Below, piece after piece: positions 58,046 through 64,000 of a DNA stretch of 64,000 nt. Under the pieces are notes generated by a model that had not been told where the DNA came from, searched no databases, and was given only the letters and a program-made list of their open reading frames with translations. The stretch is from NCBI GenBank assembly GCA_015039315.1, contig WIDE01000004.1:177936-241935 (forward strand), read 5' to 3'. The translations under genes were made by a program, and so were the position numbers. The stretch is from Clavulina sp. PMI_390 (taxonomy: Eukaryota > Basidiomycota > Agaricomycetes > Cantharellales > Hydnaceae). The stretch's first letter is position 1, and each line of letters starts with the position of its first letter.

Positions 58046-60739
58046 GCAGGGAGCCTACCAAAACCATCCCAATCAGTATGCTATCTTGTGTCTTGAGACG
58101 CTCATCCCATGGCCAGAAATCTTATGTTGATTCTGGCCCAGTAAATGTGGCAGGGTGACTGATACGTACCGTTCCTTGACTCCTACCATTAGCTCCTCTT
58201 CTGTAACTTCCATGCCATGTTTCGGGACGACAAACACGGCGGGCAGTTCGCCGAGACGCGCATCAGGTACACCGACTGCAGCACATGAAAGGACTCGTTC
58301 GTCGTCGTAGAAGGCATTCTCCACCGATACAGCATCCTAGAAGAGGGAAGGATAGGAAGGGAGTCTGGTGTCACTAGACAGTAAACAAGGGCATTAGAAC
58401 ATATCCGAGCGTACGATATTCTCTCCTCCACGAATGATGAGGTCTTTGACTAGGATACAATTTACGGTTAGCAGAGTCGGAGTACCCAAGTCGTTATGGA
58501 ACATAACGAACCCCGCCCCTTGATATACAAGAAACCCTCTTTATCAACGTATCCAAGGTCTTGAGAATTGAACCACCCGTCCTTGGTGAGGACCTTAGCC
58601 GTCGCCGCTATGATTGGAAGCCCAAGTTAGTGTATGATGTGCTGCGCCTGAATATTCGGAACAACTCACCCGGGTTTTTGTAGTACCCAGTCATAACCTG
58701 GGGCCCATGACTGTAGCGCGTATATATCATCAGTCATAGGTTGAGAAGTAGTGGGGCGATGAAGAGGGTTCATACATCCAGATCTCTCCTATGTCTCCAG
58801 TCGCACACTGCTGCTTCGTTTTGGGGTCAAGGATTAGGAGTTCCGATGTGCCAAAGCACATCCCGCTAGATCCACCCGGCATCAGAAAGCAGGGCGCCAT
58901 GAGAAGGAATGAAGGGTGACAAACGTTGACTCTGGGCGAGTGGTAGAATCTCCTCCAATAACAGATGCGACTCCAGCACACGTTTCTGTGAGGCCATAGC
59001 CTTGGGCACTAAAGTTGCACCACGCATTCGACATGTAATTGTAAGTAGCAATTCGACCCTTTTTGGGCGCAGAGTACCAAGAAAATACAACACACCTAGC
59101 AACTGCACCATCGGCGTTGGAGCCGCGCAACTTAGGAATGTTCCGGGCGACGTGAGGCGGGACGGGTGATCCGCCAGCCGTAATTGACTGAAGATAGGTC
59201 TTAGACTTGAGGAACGTCTCGTTCTCAAGGAGATCCAGCGCGATGGAGGGTACGCTGTCAAAATAAATGCACGAGAGGGGTGAGTATTTAAGGAGGAGAT
59301 GGGAAACCTCGAATGGCCAAGGTACTGTGTGTCCGAGTACTCACCCTCCAGTGGTAGTGATCTTCTCTTTCTCCAGCAACTCTATTGCCCGGTCAACCTC
59401 CCACTTCTTCATCAAGACTATCTTACCCCCCTGCAGTGTCGCTCCATAGACTGTAGCCATCCCTCCAATGACATGGAAGAGGGGTATGGTCAAAAGAGAT
59501 GAAGACTGCAGTGGAGGAGGATTCTTCCAGAAACCGACAGGTTCTCCTTTTCTGAGCCCACCACGAAGGCCATTGATCATTCGTTGGTACGACGCAGACA
59601 GGTTGTTCAGCTGGCTGCACAGAACGCCTTTAGGTAGCCCAGTCCTAAACCCAGATATCATCCCGTAAGGGATACTCGCCTTAGACATAGGCTCTTGAGT
59701 GCAAGTTGTGAACTTACGTTCCACTGGTGAAGAAGATGGTTGCATCGTCGGCCCACTCGCTAGGGGCTTCCTTCCTCCATGATTGGCTGAACGCAATCTT
59801 TGCGTGCCTCGTGCTCTTACCGACCACCTTATCCCAGTCGTGAACCCCAGCACTTTGCATGGCAATCTTCACCCGCTTCGCATCGTCATAACCCTTCTTC
59901 GCGATCACGAGAACGCCAGTTGCTCCGCATTCGGTCTTGACTTGCACAATGTGCGAGGAAAGTCGAACTGCGCGCTCCGCGTCGAGGATAATAACTTTAG
60001 GAGTGGTCATAGTCAAGCAATGCGCGATAACATGACCAGGCGAAAAGGCGTTGACGCAGACAGCGACGGCGCCGAGGAGATGGCAGGCCCAGAAGGCAAT
60101 GATCCACTAAATGACCAAGGTGACAGCATGCAAGCGATTTAAATCATCAATTTGAGTAATAGGAAGTTGAAGCAAGAGAGAGGGAACATGTCAGTAAACG
60201 GCTCAACACTAAACCTATGGAGGTCTTCGTGGCTCAGGGTTAGTTCGGGCAACTCACTTCGAGATAGTTTCTCATGACAATCGCGACGCGGTCGCCTTTG
60301 CGCACTCCGTAAACATCGCGAAAGACGCTAGCAACTCGGGAGCAGGCGTCCAATGTTTCTTGATATGTGTAACGCTCATCGTCAAGCACAAGATAGTCAG
60401 CATTGGCATGCTTCTCGACGGCGTTCAGGAACAAGGTGCGCAGGTTCTATCGTTTTTGGAGGCGGACACGTCGGTAGAGCGATATTGATGTGGGGTAAAA
60501 TCGGTGGCCGGATGAACCGGAGCCGGAGCCGGATGGCGTCGAATGAGCCAACTTTTCGAGTCTGCGCGATTGGAATGAAGGGAGAAACGTACAGGAGGTG
60601 TACTTTTGATCACTTTGACCACACGTCTGTTGAGGACGATTTTATGCGTTTCGAGCGGGCCACCGGGGCCATGTATTAGCTGGTCGACCTCTTCCACTGA
60701 CCGCTTTGGCACCCATTCAAAATCCGCGTTCGTATTCAT
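58046..60739 (-). CDS. AMP-binding acyl-CoA ligase/synthetase, copy 2 (3' end in gap)
   Basis: Start ATG 60739 (MNTNADFEWVPKRSVEEVDQ). Motifs match copy 1 in order: [18 protein letters not shown] block ([18 protein letters not shown]), [25 protein letters not shown] plus [62 protein letters not shown], and VGVPDARLGELPAVFVVPKH. The last visible exon begins at 58170 and ends in VGVKER; intron sequence then runs into the gap. In copy 1 the next exon carries the A10 lysine, so that residue cannot be checked here. Copy 2 is a clear paralogue in inverted orientation, with the Opy2-like gene between them. Confidence 0.85.
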
Positions 60740-61931
60740 CTGCTGGATCGATAGGTGGCAGAGTATATGATTGTACGATGGCGCTGGTAGAGGGACCTAG
60801 ATAGAAGTGTGGAGGAGTTAAGGAAGAGGGAGCGAGTAGGCCTGGCGATGCAGTTTGCTGTTTTATACCAGCAGAACGAATCTCTATATATTTGGAGGAT
60901 CGGCCCTAGTGCGTGACCGCTCCCTTGGGGATTTTCATGAATGATGGTGATAAGGACAGTTGGCGCTTCTCAGCACATCGACGAGGTACTGTGGTAAGAC
61001 AAGCACGGGCAAACGACACAAATCACAACAACTCGAGTATCTTGTCTCGCCATCATCTCTACTTCACCCCACAGCTCCTCTGTGAGCGCTAGGCTCAGTC
61101 GATGACATAGAGCCTGCGCTAGCTGACCCCGATCCATAGCTCACTGTTTGGGACCCACGGTCTGAACGGAGATCAAATTGAGTTGCGAGGTCCCAAAAAG
61201 TAGACGATCGAACCAAGTACGTGTATGACAAACATGGCCCGAGCTCAGATTTCAGGGTCTCAGGCAGGAAGGTTCGCGTATTAGTATTTGGAACTCCCAC
61301 GTTCATGATAGCATAGATGCACAATGTAAATGAGTGCCAAATGAATATTGAGCATCAGGGTCAAGTTCCTCGTACTCCTCGCACATATTCACCAAGCGGA
61401 TATTGGGCTGATAATCCTTCGAGGCAATACTTAGCTTGGCCGAACATTTCTAAACACCTCAAATAGGTGGAGATTATAGTGTGATCATTGTGGGGTTGAA
61501 AAAAAAGAGACCTGACCACAGACTTCTATTCCAAGGCTGAATGCGACGAGTTTCTGAGGTGACGGCTGGTTCACTGGTGTATGGTTAACAAAGATACATT
61601 GCATTGGGATGTGAGCAAACAGCACATGGCTCATGACACAATTACATCTGCAGCATTGCTCATCAGGAGAAAAGCGAATTATCATGATCTTAGTACTATC
61701 AGGTGGTCTGGCTCGTTTAGAAGCAATGGTTTTTTTTTTTTTTTTTTTTTTTGGAAAGAGAGCTCTCCAGCATACACACTGATAATATCAGGCAATTTTG
61801 CAAACCAGTTGAGCAGACTGTCCGGCACCAAGAGCTTGGAGCCGGCGTGACTGAACGTGACAGGAACACCACTCTCGGCTCCGACGCTTGAGCTTGCACC
61901 ACCCCTTACGATCTACCACCACCTCCCCACA
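60740..61931. other. Intergenic region, no gene seen
   Basis: 1,192 bp between two divergent genes. Short frames (for example 61064-61324 minus) show no recognisable motif. A 23-base T run lies at 61730-61752. Confidence 0.45.
61730..61752. repeat. Homopolymer T run (23 nt)
   Basis: Twenty-three consecutive T residues on the plus strand. It could be a simple repeat or the poly(A) tail of an old minus-strand retrocopy, but no flanking duplication was seen. Confidence 0.8.
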
Positions 61932-62625
61932 ATGGCTATCCTCAAGAACAGCGATGAGCCTCCATCCTACATTGATGCCATGAGCAGCAATGGCGACGAA
62001 AGCCCAGGTCAGCCTTTGTCTTTGCCTTGCTGCGAACTACCCCAAGCTGACTGCGGTGAATGCGCTCAAACTTCTCTCTTGCTTTCTTTTTGCCCGCTCG
62101 TCTGCGTACGATGTGGTGCCTAAACGCCTAAATCTCCTCTTATCCTGCGGCCCTTGCGGTTCTTGTGATGATTTTTACTTGACCCCCAACGCTCCTATCA
62201 TCCCCGCAGCCGCAAGCTCCTCCAGGCCCGCAGTCACAGCTTCACCTCAGCGTACCGCCCCTACATCACCATCTCTACAATCCCACTATGATCCGAAAAG
62301 ACCCCTTCTATACACCCCGCATCCCAACCCATCTTACACAACTCCACATCCAGTTCTGTCGCCCCATCCCTCCAACGGCCAAATACTCTACCAGTATCAG
62401 AATCCCCGCACTGGACACGTCGTAGCTTCCCCTCTACCCCCAGACCATCCCGCGATGCAATGTCTCCAGGCTGGTCAGCACGTCCCCGGACCAACACAAT
62501 GGGGGTTGCTAGGTATCCTTAGCTCGATCGTGTTCTTCCCTCTTGGACTGGCGTGCCTGCTTGTGGATCGCAAGGTGACCTGCAAGAGGTGCGGGGAGGT
62601 GCTTAACGAAGCTCTGTGCGAATGA
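61932..62625 (+). CDS. Small membrane protein with BRI3-like C-terminus
   Basis: Exons 61932-62007 and 62210-62625 give 163 aa; the 202-nt intron is long for this genome. The N-terminus has PPSY (EPPSYIDAMS), a WW/Nedd4-type ligand. A Pro/Ser-rich stretch follows, then a hydrophobic helix (WGLLGILSSIVFFPLGLACL) and the terminal CKRCGEVLNEALCE. One membrane pass close to the C-terminus followed by a CxxCG pair is the arrangement of BRI3/brain protein I3. That assignment is from general layout only. No function is claimed; an endomembrane location with ubiquitin-ligase contact through PPSY is a guess. Confidence 0.65.
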
Positions 62626-63283
62626 TGCAGTAGTACTACTTGGCGCCGTGGAGGGAAGGTTTGATTGGCTTGGGCAAATCGCTGAAATCGTTGGTTATAT
62701 TTGAGGTTAGCCGTTGTTCCCAATGTTTCTTGTTCTCTCATTTATTGACATCATTTGCCTTTTGGATAGGTTAATTGGTTCCTGTTTCATATCTCTGTAC
62801 GAGCTTTACGAAATGGACATGATTCTGTCTATCTGTCTGATATTTGCGGCTCCCACTGTTGCTTTACATTCAGTGTGGTCGTTTGGATATTAGTTCGCTT
62901 TCGTTGTTAAGAAAACCATGAATATCATTGACATCAGACAACAAGCCCGAAAATAGTGTTAACTAAAAGTGCATGTGGATGAAATGAACAAAAGCCCAAA
63001 GATAATGAACGTGTAATAAATGAGCAATAGATGGAGCAAAGTTGCATAGGTGTGCCAGATGGTGCTAGTGGTATAATGAGGCTCAGGAGAATAAGTCCGA
63101 CAGTTGAATGGGAATACAATTGGGCAGAAAGAATGGAATGGAATACCCCTCTACAAAGAGGAGGATTGGTATGATGGCAGTCGCTGGAGTGGGGGTTACG
63201 TTCGATGGATGCGCAGAAAGTCGTGTCGAAGAGAGAGTGTACAGCGGGGGTGTACCGCAGATGTGAAACGAGCGGGGCAAAGT
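62626..63283. other. Convergent intergenic region
   Basis: 658 bp between stop codons of the BRI3-like gene and the right-edge gene; no gene or repeat seen. Confidence 0.45.
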
Positions 63284-64000
63284 TTATCGAGTGAAGAGCT
63301 GGAAGATCAAGAAATAGGAGCAGGGTGAGGATGGGTTAGAACTAAATTTTCTATTGAGAGAGGAGAGCAGTGAAGAACGTACCTTGCCAATTGAGTGTGC
63401 CGCGAATAGGTGCACAAGGTTGCTGCTGCCGTTTGGCGCGAGCGTTCGCACTTGTCGGAATTCCTCAAACATGCGAATGACGTAGAAAATACAACCGCTC
63501 TTGACAAGAACGCCTCCTACAGCAGCATGCAGGGCAAGGTAGCGCGGGTCAGGTAGTTCAGGGGCATGTGATGCCGCTGAGGGGGGTTCAGATTGAGAAA
63601 CTCTTGGGGCGGTCGCACTGGTAGAGCGACTGCGAGAACGCGAAGATAAGGACGCGGGCGGCGATGGAGAGGATGCGGAAGTAGGCGCATGGGCTTTTCG
63701 GGAGAAGTTGCGCAGTTGTACGGGAGTCTTGTCTTGCTCCACATTGCCCTTCACATTCAGGAGCCGGCGGAAGATGAAATGATCCCGTATTGGCGTGGCG
63801 TTGAAGTCCAGCTAGTTGTGGGTGAAAGGGGAGATGTGAATTAGCCAAGAGTGATTGAGTTCGGCTCGTGGTTGTCGGGGCTCACCTCTGGCTCCAGGTA
63901 CCATGCAAATAAATTGAACAACATTTGTTCCTCTTTATCGCCCAGTAATGCATTGGCCGTTCTGTGCGCATTCTCCCTCAGCAATTCTCGTGGGTCAATG
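63284..64000 (-). CDS. Uncharacterised protein, C-terminal part (5' end outside window)
   Basis: Three exons are visible. The rightmost reads ELLRENAHRTANALLGDKEE and LFNLFAWYLEPE; after an intron near 63816-63886 comes LDFNATPIRDHFIFRRLLNV, a basic Ser/Pro-rich linker, then LPDPRYLALHAAVGGVLVKS and FAAHSIGK. The last exon adds LFTR and TAA at 63284. The final 84-nt intron (GTACGT...TTCCAG) has no in-frame stop, so an unspliced reading would also be open. The PDPRYLALHAA segment reminds me of the tail of agaricomycete HNH-type proteins, but the rest does not support that, so no function is assigned. Confidence 0.6.

Noticed and set aside
57009..58130. Long open frame spanning the N run
   Set aside because: It is open only because undetermined bases are counted as coding; the flanking real sequence shows no conserved protein.
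61730..61752. Poly-T run as the tail of a minus-strand retroelement
   Set aside because: No element body, coding remnant or target-site duplication was visible beside it.
1..64000. CRISPR arrays, bacterial operons, tRNA or rRNA genes
   Set aside because: No regularly spaced direct repeats, operon-type overlaps or cloverleaf boxes were noticed; the organism is a eukaryote. A tRNA scan was not possible by eye.

Overview
This is a stretch of fungal nuclear chromosome, most likely from an agaricomycete basidiomycete. The evidence is dense genes on both strands split by many short GT-AG introns (mostly about 45-90 nt), short intergenic spaces, CT-rich promoter tracts, and typical fungal proteins (Sla1, Opy2, Caf16, Usa1-like, Dicer). 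I cannot name the species. Ceratobasidiaceae/Rhizoctonia is only a guess. No bacterial, viral or transposon gene was recognised. Gene models are hand-read, so internal exon edges are approximate unless stated.

Left third (1-20.9 kb): a membrane-anchored amidohydrolase (partial) diverges from an ERCC1/Rad10 repair subunit. Then come a probable SMC5/6-linked CANIN-type protein, a UBL-containing Usa1/HERP-like ERAD protein, mitochondrial Jac1/Hsc20, an FG nucleoporin of the Nup50/Nup2 type with a C-terminal Ran-binding domain, an RS-rich SCI1-like protein, and a Dicer with intact RNase III sites but a degenerate helicase P-loop.

Middle (20.9-47.3 kb): a Sec7/BIG-type ARF-GEF, Sla1 (SH3-SH3-SH3-SHD1-SHD2 plus LxxQxTG repeats), a 685-aa orphan with an RRM-like N-terminus, Tim9, Caf16-type ABC ATPase, MCM2 with a CGCG-rich promoter, two tandem paralogous secreted proteins of unknown function, a BSD-domain protein and Mediator subunit 31.

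Right part (47.3-64 kb): a UbiA-type prenyltransferase, two inverted paralogous AMP-binding acyl-CoA ligases flanking an Opy2-type membrane anchor, a 712-base assembly gap that removes the end of the second ligase, a BRI3-like small membrane protein, and a partial unknown gene at the right edge.

Most genes are unrelated housekeeping functions (repair, replication, trafficking, transcription, import). Six neighbouring pairs share divergent promoters of only 89-227 bp. The parts that look lineage-specific are the tandem secreted pair, the UbiA/acyl-CoA ligase stretch, the orphan at 31.8 kb and the altered Dicer helicase.
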